Positions 8,307 through 17,028 of a stretch of DNA of 64,000 nucleotides are shown here, piece by piece. Numbering within the stretch: position 1 is the first letter of the stretch; each line of letters opens with the position of its first letter. Under the pieces are notes generated by a model. That model worked only from the letters and a program-made list of their open reading frames with translations, ran no database searches and had not been told where the DNA came from. Location of the stretch: NCBI RefSeq assembly GCF_036227225.1, contig NZ_CP109444.1, positions 3,081,501-3,145,500 of the forward strand. Reading direction: 5' to 3'. Source of the stretch: Streptomyces sp. NBC_01478. Lineage in GTDB: Bacteria > Actinomycetota > Actinomycetes > Streptomycetales > Streptomycetaceae. The position numbers were made by a program, and so were the translations under genes.

Positions 8307-8995
8307 GCCTGACCGTCCTCTCCCTGGGGTGCCGGCTCGGTGCCGGGTCCCTGTCCCAACTCGGTGCCGGGGAAGGCCCGTTGCACGAACGACGCGATGT
8401 GGGCGTGCAGCGCGGTCGCCGCGCCGTCCGCGTCGCCGTCGAGGGCGAGCCGCAGGATCTCCCGGTGTTCGCCGGCCTCCCGCTCCCACGAGGGCGAAGC
8501 GGCCCAGGCGACGGCGGAGACGAGGGCGGCCTGGTCGCGGACCTCGTCGAGCATCCGGCCGAGCAGCGGGTTGCCGCACGGCAGGTACAGGGCGCGGTGG
8601 AACTCCCGGTTGGCGAGGGAGCGTTCGGCGGTGTCGGTGGCCTCGTCGGCGCGGGTCAGGGCGTCGCGCGCGGCGTCCAGGGAGGCACGGCGACGCACGG
8701 CACGCCGTAGCGCCTCGGGTTCGAGGAGCAGCCGGACGTCGTACACCTCGCGCGCCATGTCCGCGTCCACCATGCGCACCGTGACGCCCTTGTACAGGTT
8801 CATCACGACGAGCCCGGTACCGGCCAGGGTCTTGAGCGCCTCGCGCACCGGGGTCTTGGACACCCCGAACTGTGCGGCGAGTTCGGTCTCGACGAGCGGC
8901 TGGCCCGGCGTCAACTGCCCGGTGAGGATGCGGCGTTTGATCTCCTCCTGCACGTACTGCGTGCGGGACGGGATCGGCGTGGGCACAGAGGTCAT
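8303..8995 (-). CDS. GntR-family (FCD subfamily) transcriptional regulator
   Basis: A 230-residue regulator. The N-terminal winged helix-turn-helix (QEEIKRRILTGQLTPGQPLV, then LAAQFGVSKTPVREALKTL) is followed by an all-alpha FCD ligand domain. The start at the ATG at 8995 gives the usual FCD length. It is the first gene of the leftward sugar-acid operon and overlaps the aldolase by ATGA, so it most likely senses a pathway acid and represses its own operon. A promoter and several short palindromes lie at 9034-9120. Confidence 0.88.
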   Translation of the reverse strand: MTSVPTPIPSRTQYVQEEIKRRILTGQLTPGQPLVETELAAQFGVSKTPVREALKTLAGTGLVVMNLYKGVTVRMVDADMAREVYDVRLLLEPEALRRAVRRRASLDAARDALTRADEATDTAERSLANREFHRALYLPCGNPLLGRMLDEVRDQAALVSAVAWAASPSWEREAGEHREILRLALDGDADGAATALHAHIASFVQRAFPGTELGQGPGTEPAPQGEDGQA

Positions 8996-9033
8996 GCGCG
9001 CCTCTCGGATGTCACGTGGCTGCGGTCGCGGAT

Positions 9034-9150
9034 CGGATATCCGGTCTCGCGTATCGCGTCTCATATATGACGTACGAAGTACGACGCGTTGAAGGTAGGA
9101 GCGGCCCTGTGTTTCGTCAATGCTTCTGACAAAGGAATTAGAAAGCGCTT
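9034..9150 (-). promoter_or_regulatory. Promoter and operator region of the sugar-acid operon
   Basis: Reading leftward, TTGACG (9120-9115), 17 bp and TACCTT (9097-9092) fit a housekeeping promoter. Upstream of it is AAGCGCTT (9143-9150), overlapping the end of the metallo-hydrolase gene. Downstream of the presumed transcription start are palindromes CGTAC-GAA-GTACG (9071-9083), TCATATATGA (9061-9070) and CGGATATCCG (9034-9043), which are candidate GntR sites. The spacing supports dual control, but binding is inferred. Confidence 0.5.
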
Positions 9151-9899
9151 CACATGGTCTTGGTGACGCCTTCCAGCGCGGCCGAGGTCCGGCCGGGGAA
9201 GATCGCGGCGGCGCGTTCCAGCGCCGCTTCCCTGGTGAGCGTGGGTCCCACGTGGGTGATGAGGAGTTCGCGCGCGCCCTTGGCGCAGGCTCCGGCGTCC
9301 TCGGGCGTGAGGTGCACCTGGCGTTCGCCTTCGCGATGCCGGTCGATGTCGGCCTCGCACAGGAACACGTCGGCGCCGCCCGCGAGTTCGGACAGGGCCT
9401 CGCAGGGTCCGCTGTCCCCGGAGTAGCCGAGGACACTCCCCTGGCACTCGGCGCGCAGCCCGTACGCCTCGGTGTCGTGGACGACGGCGCGTGCCGTGAG
9501 GCGGAGGTTCCAGTGCCGGACGGCGTGGCCGTCGTAGAGCGGCCGGAAGTCGAAGACGCCGCTCAGGAAGCGGACGTCCGGCTGCCCGAAGAAGCCGGCG
9601 AGCCGGCGGGCGCAGTCCTGCGGGGCGTAGACCGGGATCGGTGCGGCCGGGGTCATCCCGCCGAAGGCGAACGCGTAGGCCGCCGCGAGGAGATCGGCGC
9701 TGTGGTCGGCGTGCAGGTGCGAGATCCAGATCGCGGTGAGCCGCGCCGGATCGGTGTGCCGCTGCAACTCCGCGAAGGTTCCGGTGCCCGCGTCCATCCA
9801 CACCTCGGCGCCGCCGCCGCGCAGCAGATACCCGGAGCAGGGGCGGCCGGGGCGCGGATGCGGGGAGGCGGTGCCGAGGACGGTCAGACTGAGGGGCAT
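9150..9899 (-). CDS. MBL-fold metallo-hydrolase (RNase Z-like group)
   Basis: A 249-residue protein from the ATG at 9899 (MPLSLTVLGTAS). It has the metal-binding motif HLHADHS, a later Asp in LGYSGDSG and His in ELLITHVGPT, as in single-domain RNase Z/ElaC-type hydrolases. There is no signal peptide. It stands alone between the sugar-acid operon, whose promoter begins at its stop codon, and a rightward HD-domain gene. The substrate cannot be told from the sequence. Confidence 0.8.
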   Translation of the reverse strand: MPLSLTVLGTASPHPRPGRPCSGYLLRGGGAEVWMDAGTGTFAELQRHTDPARLTAIWISHLHADHSADLLAAAYAFAFGGMTPAAPIPVYAPQDCARRLAGFFGQPDVRFLSGVFDFRPLYDGHAVRHWNLRLTARAVVHDTEAYGLRAECQGSVLGYSGDSGPCEALSELAGGADVFLCEADIDRHREGERQVHLTPEDAGACAKGARELLITHVGPTLTREAALERAAAIFPGRTSAALEGVTKTM

Positions 9900-10010
9900 G
9901 GTGGGGAAGAGTACGGTTCCGGGGCCCGCGGCACTCACATTTCAGGGCGTTCCATAGTGCTCGGCCTCGGACCGCCCGCGCCCGGGCACCGCGGTCAGTA
10001 CCCTGACGCG

Positions 10011-10607
10011 ATGATGGCCGACACTCTCCTGTCGAGGGCGATGACCGGTGCCGTCGACCCACCACTGCTGCCGCTGCCGGACCGTGTGGTCGGGCTGCTG
10101 TCGGAGCTGGAGACCCCGCCGCGGCTGGCGGCTCATCTGCGGGCCGTCCACGATGTCGCCCATCGGCTGGTCGACTGGGTCGAGCCGCACTGCCCGGCCC
10201 TGCCCCTCGACCGCGAGGCGGTGCTCTTCGGGGCGGCGACGCACGACGTGGGGAAGACGGTGCACGCCTCCGAGCTGTCCGGGCCGGGGGCGGCGCACGA
10301 GGAGGCGGGACGCGATCTCCTGCTGCGCCGCGGCGTCGGTCCTGAGCTGGCCCGCTTCGCCGCGACGCACGCCTCGTGGGCGCGGCCGGGTGTCGGTCTG
10401 GAGGACCTGTTGGTGAGCCTCGCCGACAAGGTGTGGAAGAACAAGCGGGTCCCCGAGCTGGAGGATCTCGTCGTGGCCCGGCTGACCGAGGCGACGGGCC
10501 GGGCGGCGTGGGAGGAGTTCATGGCGCTCGACGAGGTCCTCGCCGGCATCGGCGACGGGGCGGATGCGCGGCTGGCGTTCCAGGCATCGTTCCCGATCCA
10601 CGGCTGA
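10011..10607 (+). CDS. HD-domain phosphohydrolase-like protein
   Basis: A 198-residue protein from the first ATG of ATGATG at 10011. It contains the HD pair in ATHDVGK (around residues 81-87), an upstream His in AVHDVAHRL and a downstream Asp in LVSLADKVWK, the H...HD...D pattern of HD metal-dependent phosphohydrolases. There are no other domains and the cellular substrate is unknown. It faces the TIGR03086 gene and is divergent from the MBL-fold gene; only 111 bp separate the two starts. Confidence 0.75.
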   Translation: MMADTLLSRAMTGAVDPPLLPLPDRVVGLLSELETPPRLAAHLRAVHDVAHRLVDWVEPHCPALPLDREAVLFGAATHDVGKTVHASELSGPGAAHEEAGRDLLLRRGVGPELARFAATHASWARPGVGLEDLLVSLADKVWKNKRVPELEDLVVARLTEATGRAAWEEFMALDEVLAGIGDGADARLAFQASFPIHG

Positions 10608-10632
10608 GGCGTCCCGCGTCCCTCCGCGACTC

Positions 10633-11220
10633 CTACGGCTTCCAGCCCGGGTCCCGTCCGCTCAGGCCCACCGCCCGGTCCAGCAGGGGTGCGTCCGTCG
10701 GTACCGGGACCACCGGTCCGAAGATGCCCCCGCCCCCGGTCGGGTCCTCGGCCGCCGCCAGCAGGAAGGTGTACGACGACCGCAGCGCGGCCGGGTCGGG
10801 TTCGTAGGGCTGGCCGGTGGCCACGGCCAAGTCCCAGCCGTGGATGACCAGTTCGTCGGCCACGACGGCGGCGGCGACCGCGCCGGGGAGGTCGATGCCG
10901 CCCGCGCGGGTCATGCCGGTCCAGGCGGCCGGGTCGCGCCAGGCCTCGGCGAGTCCGTCGAGGACCTTGGGGAAGTCCTCGCGCCAGCCGGGGCCGATGT
11001 CGGAGGCGCCGGTGTCCGGTGCGGTGTCCGTCATGACGCCCAGGTCCTTGCGCGCGGCGTCACGGAAGGCGACGGACAGCCCGAGCAGATGCCCCAGCAT
11101 GTTGCGTACGGCGGTCCCGGGGCACGGGGTCACCTCCCTGAGCTGCTCGTCGGTGACGCCCTCGACGAGGCGGGCGACGACGCGGGTCTGCGGGCCGAGG
11201 TCGAAGCTGCTGTCGGTCAT
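10633..11220 (-). CDS. TIGR03086-type DinB-like metal-binding protein
   Basis: A 195-residue protein of the DinB/mycothiol-dependent four-helix group: N-terminal CPGTAVRNMLGHLLG with the first metal His, a central block, and a late HGWDLAVATGQPY motif with a second His. The family is common in mycothiol-producing actinobacteria and is usually annotated as maleylpyruvate-isomerase-like. It converges on the HD gene with a 25-bp gap. Substrate unknown. Confidence 0.75.
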   Translation of the reverse strand: MTDSSFDLGPQTRVVARLVEGVTDEQLREVTPCPGTAVRNMLGHLLGLSVAFRDAARKDLGVMTDTAPDTGASDIGPGWREDFPKVLDGLAEAWRDPAAWTGMTRAGGIDLPGAVAAAVVADELVIHGWDLAVATGQPYEPDPAALRSSYTFLLAAAEDPTGGGGIFGPVVPVPTDAPLLDRAVGLSGRDPGWKP

Positions 11221-11354
11221 GCGCTTTCCTTCCGGGGTTCGGTCTCCACTCGTGGGGTAGACCGGCGGCGGCCCCGAAACTCATCGCCCGCCCGCGCCGC
11301 CCCGTACGGGATCGCGACGCGGGGTGGTGTCCCGTGGGCCCGGCCGTCCCCGCC

Positions 11355-12518
11355 TCAGCACCCGGCCAGCGCCTCCCGCACCGCCGCCAAGTCCCCCTCC
11401 GACGCCAACCCCGCGTGATAGAGCCGCAGTTCGGTCGCGCCGAGTTCCCGTGCGCGCGCTGCGTCCGCGCCCAGTGCCCCCGGGCGTCCCCCCATCCCGG
11501 AGACCACCGTGAAGTTGGCGGCCAGCACCGCGCCGTCCCGGCCCTGTTCGGCGAACGGGGTCAGCAGACCCGCACCGCCCGTGCAGGGGACGACCACACC
11601 GTCCGCCACCGCGAGGATGTGCCCGGGGTCCACGCCGACGTTGGCGCCGCAGTGGTACGACTCCGGGTCCGCGTGCAGCAGCACCTGGAAGCCGACGGGT
11701 GCGGCCGCCCGGACCGCCGCGACCGCCGTCTCCTGGAGGGTGCGGGCCCTGTCGTCGCGCCACGCGCGCGTGGCCGTCGCGTTCGCCTCGCCGAGGAGTT
11801 TCCCGACCCCCGCCCAGCCCCCGTCGGAGGGCGCCCCCTGCCACACCGGTTCCAGCGCGGCGCGTACGACCGCCGCCAACTCCTCGGCGTCGAGGCCCTG
11901 TTCGCCGTAGCCCTGACGGCAGGTCGGGCAGAAGCAGAGTGCCATCAGGTACTGGCCCGCGTCCCCGAGGGGGATGCCCCCGGTCTTGTCGTGGGCGTGC
12001 AGGTGGGTGAGGCCGTACCAGCCGAGGGACTCCAGTTCGGTGCCGCGCGCACCGGGGCGTACGGCCGCCTCGGCGGCGAGGTCGACGAGGTACGCGCGCG
12101 TGGCGGGCTGGGCGATGCAGGGTGCCCAGGGGTAGCGGTCGCCGTAGGCGTTGACCACCGAGGTGTCCGGATGCTCCGCGCCCAGGCGGGAGTTGTGGGC
12201 GAGCACGACCCAGGTGTGCACGTCCAGGCCCGCGCCGGTGAGAGCGGCGGCGGCCTCCCCGTAGGCGTCGCCGGGAGCCCAGTCGCCGGCCGGGTACGGC
12301 CTCAACTCCCGTCCCTGCCAACGGGAGTCCGGCGGGTACAGGACGGCCGCGTGCTCGGCGGTGACGACGCGGTGGCGCGGGTGGCGGGGGGTCAACGCGC
12401 GCGTGGAGTGATAGGCGGAGGCCAAGGTCGCCTGCTGGACGCCGAGTTCGGCGATCCTGTCGCCTGCCTCCGGGTCGCCGTTGACGTCCCAGGGGTAGAC
12501 GAATGCCGATGCCTTCAC
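11355..12518 (-). CDS. Unrecognised 387-residue protein of the uronate locus
   Basis: I cannot assign a family. The GTG at 12518 overlaps the kdgD-like stop (GTGA), so the two are co-translated. It starts FVYPWDVNGD without a signal peptide, has a His-rich stretch (THLHAHDKTG, residues 171-180), a Cys cluster CFCPTC (195-200) and an ELESLGW segment (161-167). Alternating strands and helices suggest a TIM-barrel, and the overall look recalls putative glycoside hydrolases. Its context (uronate dehydrogenase, keto-deoxyglucarate dehydratase) suggests it supplies or processes a uronic acid. Confidence 0.6.
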   Translation of the reverse strand: MKASAFVYPWDVNGDPEAGDRIAELGVQQATLASAYHSTRALTPRHPRHRVVTAEHAAVLYPPDSRWQGRELRPYPAGDWAPGDAYGEAAAALTGAGLDVHTWVVLAHNSRLGAEHPDTSVVNAYGDRYPWAPCIAQPATRAYLVDLAAEAAVRPGARGTELESLGWYGLTHLHAHDKTGGIPLGDAGQYLMALCFCPTCRQGYGEQGLDAEELAAVVRAALEPVWQGAPSDGGWAGVGKLLGEANATATRAWRDDRARTLQETAVAAVRAAAPVGFQVLLHADPESYHCGANVGVDPGHILAVADGVVVPCTGGAGLLTPFAEQGRDGAVLAANFTVVSGMGGRPGALGADAARARELGATELRLYHAGLASEGDLAAVREALAGC

Positions 12519-13480
12519 GCGTCCTCCTCGATCGACGTCCCGGTCAACGTATCGATCAACGTGTAGCCGCGCTCGATGAGTTGGGCAAGCTGCTTGACGT
12601 GGTCCTCGGTCGGTTCGGTCAACGGCGGGCGGACCTCGCCGACGTCCAGGCCGCGCATGCGCACGCCCGCCTTGACGAGCGAGACGGCGTAACCGCGGCC
12701 CTGGGCGCGCAGGTCGACGAACGGCAGGTAGAAGCCGTCCAGGAGGCGGTTGGCCGTGATGTCGTCGCCCGTCGCGAGCGCCCGGTGGAAGGCGAGCGCG
12801 ATCTCGGGGGCGAAGCAGAACACGGCGGACGAGTAGAGGGTGACACCGATGCCCCGGTAGGCGAGCTGGGTCTGTTCGGCGGTCGGCAGCCCGTTGAAGT
12901 ACAGGAAGTCGCCAGGGACTTCGGTGCGTACGGTGCTCACGATCCGCTGCATCAGGTCGAGGTCGCCGAGGCCGTCCTTGAAGCCGATGACGCCCTCGGT
13001 GCGGGCGAGTTCGACCACGGTGGCCGGGGTGAACACGGCGTTGTCGCGCTGGTAGACGATGACGGGCAGCGCGGTCGCCGCGGCCACCTCCCGGTAGTGC
13101 CGCAGCAGCCCCTCCTGCCCGGCGACGACCAGGTACGGCGGCATCGCGAGCAGCCCGTCCGCCCCGGCGCTCTCCGCGAGCCGTGCGTACCGTACGGCGA
13201 GCGCGGTGCCGTAGCCCGCGCCCGCGACCACCGGCACCCGGCCCCCGGTCGCCTCCACGGCGGCCCGCACGCACGCCTCGAACTCCTCGGGCAGCAGCGC
13301 GTGGAACTCCCCGGTGCCGCAGCACGCGAACACGGCGGCGGCACCGGCCTCGACGCCCCGGCGGACATGCGCGCGGTAGACGTCGAGATCGACGGAGCCG
13401 TCGGGGCCGTACGCGGTGACGGGAAAGAAGAGCGGCCCGCTGGGGATACTGAGCCGGTCGGCGAGAGGGGCTGGCGTCAC
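12515..13480 (-). CDS. kdgD: 5-dehydro-4-deoxyglucarate dehydratase (KdgD type, DapA family)
   Basis: A 321-residue DapA-superfamily enzyme that would dehydrate and decarboxylate 5-keto-4-deoxyglucarate to alpha-ketoglutarate semialdehyde. The Schiff-base Lys is in VIGFKDGLGD, the Tyr region is VIVYQRD, and the substrate-binding motif is CCGTGEFHAL. The GTG at 13480 (VTPAPLADRL) is chosen for its AGGGAGAG upstream; an in-frame ATG at 13546 would overlap the promoter. The divergent uronate dehydrogenase makes the oxidative uronate pathway the best reading. The product name rests on family motifs plus context. Confidence 0.8.
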   Translation of the reverse strand: MTPAPLADRLSIPSGPLFFPVTAYGPDGSVDLDVYRAHVRRGVEAGAAAVFACCGTGEFHALLPEEFEACVRAAVEATGGRVPVVAGAGYGTALAVRYARLAESAGADGLLAMPPYLVVAGQEGLLRHYREVAAATALPVIVYQRDNAVFTPATVVELARTEGVIGFKDGLGDLDLMQRIVSTVRTEVPGDFLYFNGLPTAEQTQLAYRGIGVTLYSSAVFCFAPEIALAFHRALATGDDITANRLLDGFYLPFVDLRAQGRGYAVSLVKAGVRMRGLDVGEVRPPLTEPTEDHVKQLAQLIERGYTLIDTLTGTSIEEDA

Positions 13481-13541
13481 GGGCTCTCCCTTGAAACAGG
13501 CGCGTGCGTTCTTCTGATCAACGTCTACATTTCTGAACAGC

Positions 13542-13574
13542 CCCACCCTAAGGATCTGCCTCAGGGTGGGTCAA
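13542..13574 (-). promoter_or_regulatory. kdgD promoter overlapping an inverted repeat
   Basis: Leftward TTGACC (13574-13569), 18 bp and TAGGGT (13550-13545) form a promoter. The arms CCCACCCT (13542-13549) and AGGGTGGG (13563-13570) form a perfect 8-bp inverted repeat that covers the -10 and touches the -35. That placement is typical of a repressor site. Confidence 0.5.
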
Positions 13575-13623
13575 GCAGGCAAATGAGCAAGAAGGAAGCG
13601 GATTTCCCAGGTCCACGCCACAC

Positions 13624-13653
13624 TTGACGGGCACGGCGGACGATCCTTAGCTT
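13624..13653 (+). promoter_or_regulatory. Uronate dehydrogenase promoter
   Basis: TTGACG (13624-13629), 18 bp and TAGCTT (13648-13653) match the Streptomyces housekeeping consensus. The -10 has the same upstream context, GATCCT before TAG, as the divergent kdgD promoter, so the two promoters look like a matched pair. The 229-bp gap also holds CTGAACAG (13534-13541 area) and CTGTTCAC (from 13671), which are near-inverted copies. Confidence 0.5.
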
Positions 13654-13709
13654 GTCCATGCATATGAATGCTGTTCACAGATGAAGCCGACGCCCCTAGG
13701 AGACCGAGG

Positions 13710-14519
13710 ATGCCCGCTCCCCGCACCGTTCTGCTCACCGGCGCCGCAGGCGGGCTCGGCACCCTGATGCGGGAGCTGCTCCCCGCGTACGGCTACGAGC
13801 TGCGGCTGCTGGATCTGCGCCCGATCGAGGGCGAGCCGGACGCGATCACCGCCGACCTCTCCGACCGGGCGGCGCTCCGCGAGGCCGTGCGCGGTGTCGA
13901 CGCGGTCATCCATCTCGCCGGCATCTCCCTGGAGGCCTCCTTCGACAAGATCCTCGCGTCGAACATCGAGGGCACGTACAACCTCTACGAGGCCGCCCGC
14001 GAGGAGGGCGTCCCCCGCGTCGTCTTCGCCTCCTCCAACCACGCGGTGGGCTACACACCGAGGCCCCAGGGGGACGACCCCCTCATCCCGATCGACACCC
14101 CGCACCGCCCCGACACCTTCTACGGCCTGTCCAAGTCCTTCGGCGAGGACCTGGCGCAGCTCTACTGGGACAAGCACCGCCTGGAGACCGTCTCCGTGCG
14201 CATCGGCTCCTGCTTCCCGGAGCCCAGCAGCGTGCGCATGCTGTCGATCTGGATGAGCCCCGCCGACGGCACCCGCCTCTTCCACGCGGCCCTGACCGCC
14301 GAGGACGTACGGCACACGATCGTCTACGGCTCCTCCGCCAACACCCGCCTGTGGTGGGACCTGTCGACCGCGCGGGCGCTCGGTTACGAGCCTCGGGACG
14401 ACTCCGAGCCGTACGCCGAGAAGCTGATCGCCGAGCAGGGCGAGCTGGAGCCGGACGTCGAGGCGCACGCGTATCTCGGCGGCCACTTCGTGAACGACCC
14501 GCCGATCTGGCCGTACTGA
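13710..14519 (+). CDS. udh: NAD-dependent uronate dehydrogenase
   Basis: A 269-residue short-chain epimerase/dehydratase-type enzyme. It has the NAD-binding start VLLTGAAGGLGTLM, the active-site Ser region SSNHAVGYTP and YGLSKSFGED holding the YxxxK pair. Length and the SSNHA/VRIGSCFPEP blocks match bacterial uronate dehydrogenases, which oxidise glucuronate or galacturonate to the aldarolactone. The ATG at 13710 follows AGGAGACCGAGG. It faces the KdgD-type dehydratase that acts two steps later. The aldarate-opening and dehydrating enzymes are not in the window. Confidence 0.82.
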   Translation: MPAPRTVLLTGAAGGLGTLMRELLPAYGYELRLLDLRPIEGEPDAITADLSDRAALREAVRGVDAVIHLAGISLEASFDKILASNIEGTYNLYEAAREEGVPRVVFASSNHAVGYTPRPQGDDPLIPIDTPHRPDTFYGLSKSFGEDLAQLYWDKHRLETVSVRIGSCFPEPSSVRMLSIWMSPADGTRLFHAALTAEDVRHTIVYGSSANTRLWWDLSTARALGYEPRDDSEPYAEKLIAEQGELEPDVEAHAYLGGHFVNDPPIWPY

Positions 14520-14540
14520 CCGGAAAAGGAACTCCACGGG

Positions 14541-14571
14541 GGCGGGCGGGCACCGAACGGGCCCGCCCGCC
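14541..14571 (+). terminator. Hairpin after the uronate dehydrogenase gene
   Basis: GGCGGGCGGGC (14541-14551) pairs perfectly with GCCCGCCCGCC (14561-14571) around a 9-nt loop, 22 bp after the stop. There is no T-run, as is common in Streptomyces terminators. Confidence 0.6.
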
Positions 14572-14788
14572 GGCATGTTCGGGCACGGACGCTGCCCGAT
14601 CTCACGCCCCGGCGGACAGCGGCGCAGGTCCGCGACGGACACACCGCACGGTAAACGGTCACACACGGGCAGCATCGGGCCTGCAACAGGCCTGGTCAGT
14701 GCCGCGCACCGGCTGTAGAACTTCCCCCAAGGGTCCCACCGGGCCCGAACGGGCAGTACTCCAGGTGAGCGGGAAGGCGGTGTCGGCC

Positions 14789-15559
14789 ATGAGCGCGAGT
14801 TCGGCGGAGGAACGTCAGCGGGAGATCGTGCGCGCCGCGCGCCGCACCGGCTCGGTCGACGTCACCGCGCTCGCCGCCGAGCTGGGCGTGGCCAAGGAGA
14901 CCGTACGGCGCGATCTGCGCGCCCTGGAGGACCACGGGCTGGTCCGCAGGACCCATGGCGGGGCCTATCCCGTGGAGAGCGCCGGTTTCGAGACGACGCT
15001 CGCCTTCCGCGCCACCAGCCATGTCCCGGAGAAGCGCCGGATCGCGGCCGCCGCGGCCGAGCTGCTCGGGGACGCCGAGACCGTCTTCGTCGACGAGGGC
15101 TTCACCCCCCAGCTCATCGCCGAGGCGCTGCCCAGGGACCGGCCGCTGACCGTGGTCACCGCGTCCCTGCCCGTCGCGGGTGTGCTCGCCGAGTCCGAGA
15201 ACACCTCGGTGCTGCTGCTCGGCGGCCGGGTCCGGCACGGCACGCTGGCGACCGTGGACCACTGGACGACGAAGATGCTCGCCGGCTTCGTCCTCGACCT
15301 CGCCTTCATCGGCGCCAACGGCATCTCCCGCGAACAGGGCCTGACCACGCCCGACCCCGCCGTGAGCGAGGTCAAGGCACAGGCCGTCCGCGCCTCCCGG
15401 CGCACCGTGTTCGCGGGGGTGCACACCAAGTTCGGGGCGGTCAGCTTCTGCAGGTTCGCCGAGATCGGCGCCCTGGAGACGATCGTCACGAGCACGCTGC
15501 TCCCGTCGGCCGAAGCCCACCGCTACTCGTTGCTGGGGCCACAGGTCATCCGCGTCTAG
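14789..15559 (+). CDS. DeoR-family transcriptional regulator
   Basis: A 256-residue regulator. The N-terminal winged helix (REIVRAARRTGSVDVTALAA, then ELGVAKETVRRDLRALE) precedes a sugar-isomerase-like C-domain with VFVDEGFT and DLAFIGANGIS. The ATG at 14789 has GGGAAGG upstream; a GTG three codons earlier is too close to it. It sits 98 bp before the ABC/dehydrogenase operon in the same direction. DeoR proteins typically answer to sugar phosphates and repress the adjacent sugar genes. Confidence 0.87.
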   Translation: MSASSAEERQREIVRAARRTGSVDVTALAAELGVAKETVRRDLRALEDHGLVRRTHGGAYPVESAGFETTLAFRATSHVPEKRRIAAAAAELLGDAETVFVDEGFTPQLIAEALPRDRPLTVVTASLPVAGVLAESENTSVLLLGGRVRHGTLATVDHWTTKMLAGFVLDLAFIGANGISREQGLTTPDPAVSEVKAQAVRASRRTVFAGVHTKFGAVSFCRFAEIGALETIVTSTLLPSAEAHRYSLLGPQVIRV

Positions 15560-15657
15560 CACGCCGTCAACACACCGTTTGAAAACCCAACTCACCCACC
15601 AGGGGTGTGCCGTTCCCGTGCGCACCCTTTTTCTCCCCATACGTGCAGGAGCGATCC

Positions 15658-17028
15658 ATGCGAACCCAGAGCCGACGACGGCCGCCGCGAGCCACGCTCG
15701 CCCTGGCCGCCGTAGGGACGCTGCTCGCCCCGCTGCTCTCCGGCTGCTGGGTCGGAGCGGGCGGCGCCGGATCAGGCGGCAACTCGATCAACGTCCTGAT
15801 GGTCAACAACCCCCAGATGACCGAACTCCAGAAGCTGGCACCGAACTTCACGAAGGAGACCGGCATCAGGGTCAACTTCACGGTGCTGCCCGAGAACGAC
15901 GTCCGCGACAAGATCAGCCAGGACTTCGCCAACCAGGCCGGCCAGTACGACGTGGCGACCCTCTCCAACTACGAGATCCCGATCTACGCCCGCAACGGCT
16001 GGCTGCACGAGATGGACTCGTACGTGGCGAAGGACCCGGCCTACGACGAGCAGGACATCCTCAAGCCGATGCGGGAGTCCCTGACCGCCGACGACGGCAA
16101 GCTCTACGGGCAGCCGTTCTACGGCGAGTCGTCCTTCCTGATGTACCGCAAGGACGTGCTCGCCGACAAGGGCCTCACCATGCCCGCGCACCCGACCTGG
16201 ACCCAGGTGGCCGACATAGCCGCCAAGGTCGACGGCTCGAAGCCCGGCATGAAGGGCATCTGCCTGCGCGGGCTGCCCGGCTGGGGCGAGCTGATGGCAC
16301 CCCTGACCACCGTCGTGAACACCTTCGGCGGCACCTGGTTCACCAAGGACTGGAAGGCGCAGCTCGACTCCCCCGCGTTCGAGCAGGCGACGAAGTTCTA
16401 TGTCGACCTCGTCCGCAAGCACGGCGAGTCCGGCGCGGCCCAGTCCGGCTTCGCCGAGTGCCTCAACAACATCACCCAGAGCAAGGTCGCCATGTGGTAC
16501 GACGCCACCTCGGCGGCGGGCTCGCTGGAGGCCAAGGGCTCCCCGGTGAAGGGCAAGATCGGATACGTCCCCGCCCCGGTCGAGAAGACCGACTCCTCGG
16601 GCTGGCTCTACACCTGGGCCTGGGGCATCCAGAAGGCGTCCCACAACTCCGACAAGGCCTGGAAGTTCGTGTCCTGGGCGTCCAGCAAGCAGTACGAGCA
16701 GTTGGTCGGCGAGAAGGACGGCTGGTCCAACGTGCCGGCCGGCAAGCGCGCCTCGACGTACACGAACCCGGACTACGTCAAGGAGGCCGCCGCCTTCCAG
16801 GAGATGACCAAGGCGGCCATCGAGGGCGCCAAGCCCAACGACCCCGGCGTGCAGCCGCGGCCCGCGCCCGGCATCCAGTTCGTCGACATCCCCGAGTTCA
16901 CCGACCTCGGCACGAAGGTCTCCCAGGAGATCAGTTCGGCCATCGCCGGACGCCAGTCCGTCGACTCGGCCCTGAAGAAGTCCCAGAAACTCGCCGAGAA
17001 GATCTCCAAGGAGTACGAGGGACGATGA
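15658..17028 (+). CDS. ABC transporter substrate-binding lipoprotein (sugar/polyol)
   Basis: A 456-residue extracellular binding protein. A twin-Arg-containing basic head, a hydrophobic stretch and the lipobox LLSGC (Cys about residue 29) indicate a lipoprotein. The body has the two-lobed family-1 binding-protein pattern (INVLMVNNPQMTEL near the start). The ATG at 15658 has AGGAG upstream. It overlaps the first permease by ATGA. Partnership with a zinc polyol-type dehydrogenase suggests a mannitol/sorbitol-like ligand. Confidence 0.88.
   Translation: MRTQSRRRPPRATLALAAVGTLLAPLLSGCWVGAGGAGSGGNSINVLMVNNPQMTELQKLAPNFTKETGIRVNFTVLPENDVRDKISQDFANQAGQYDVATLSNYEIPIYARNGWLHEMDSYVAKDPAYDEQDILKPMRESLTADDGKLYGQPFYGESSFLMYRKDVLADKGLTMPAHPTWTQVADIAAKVDGSKPGMKGICLRGLPGWGELMAPLTTVVNTFGGTWFTKDWKAQLDSPAFEQATKFYVDLVRKHGESGAAQSGFAECLNNITQSKVAMWYDATSAAGSLEAKGSPVKGKIGYVPAPVEKTDSSGWLYTWAWGIQKASHNSDKAWKFVSWASSKQYEQLVGEKDGWSNVPAGKRASTYTNPDYVKEAAAFQEMTKAAIEGAKPNDPGVQPRPAPGIQFVDIPEFTDLGTKVSQEISSAIAGRQSVDSALKKSQKLAEKISKEYEGR

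Noticed and set aside
14351..14788. N-terminal extension of the DeoR regulator from an upstream start
   Set aside because: It would overlap the uronate dehydrogenase end and terminator; the ATG at 14789 has a ribosome site and normal DeoR length.
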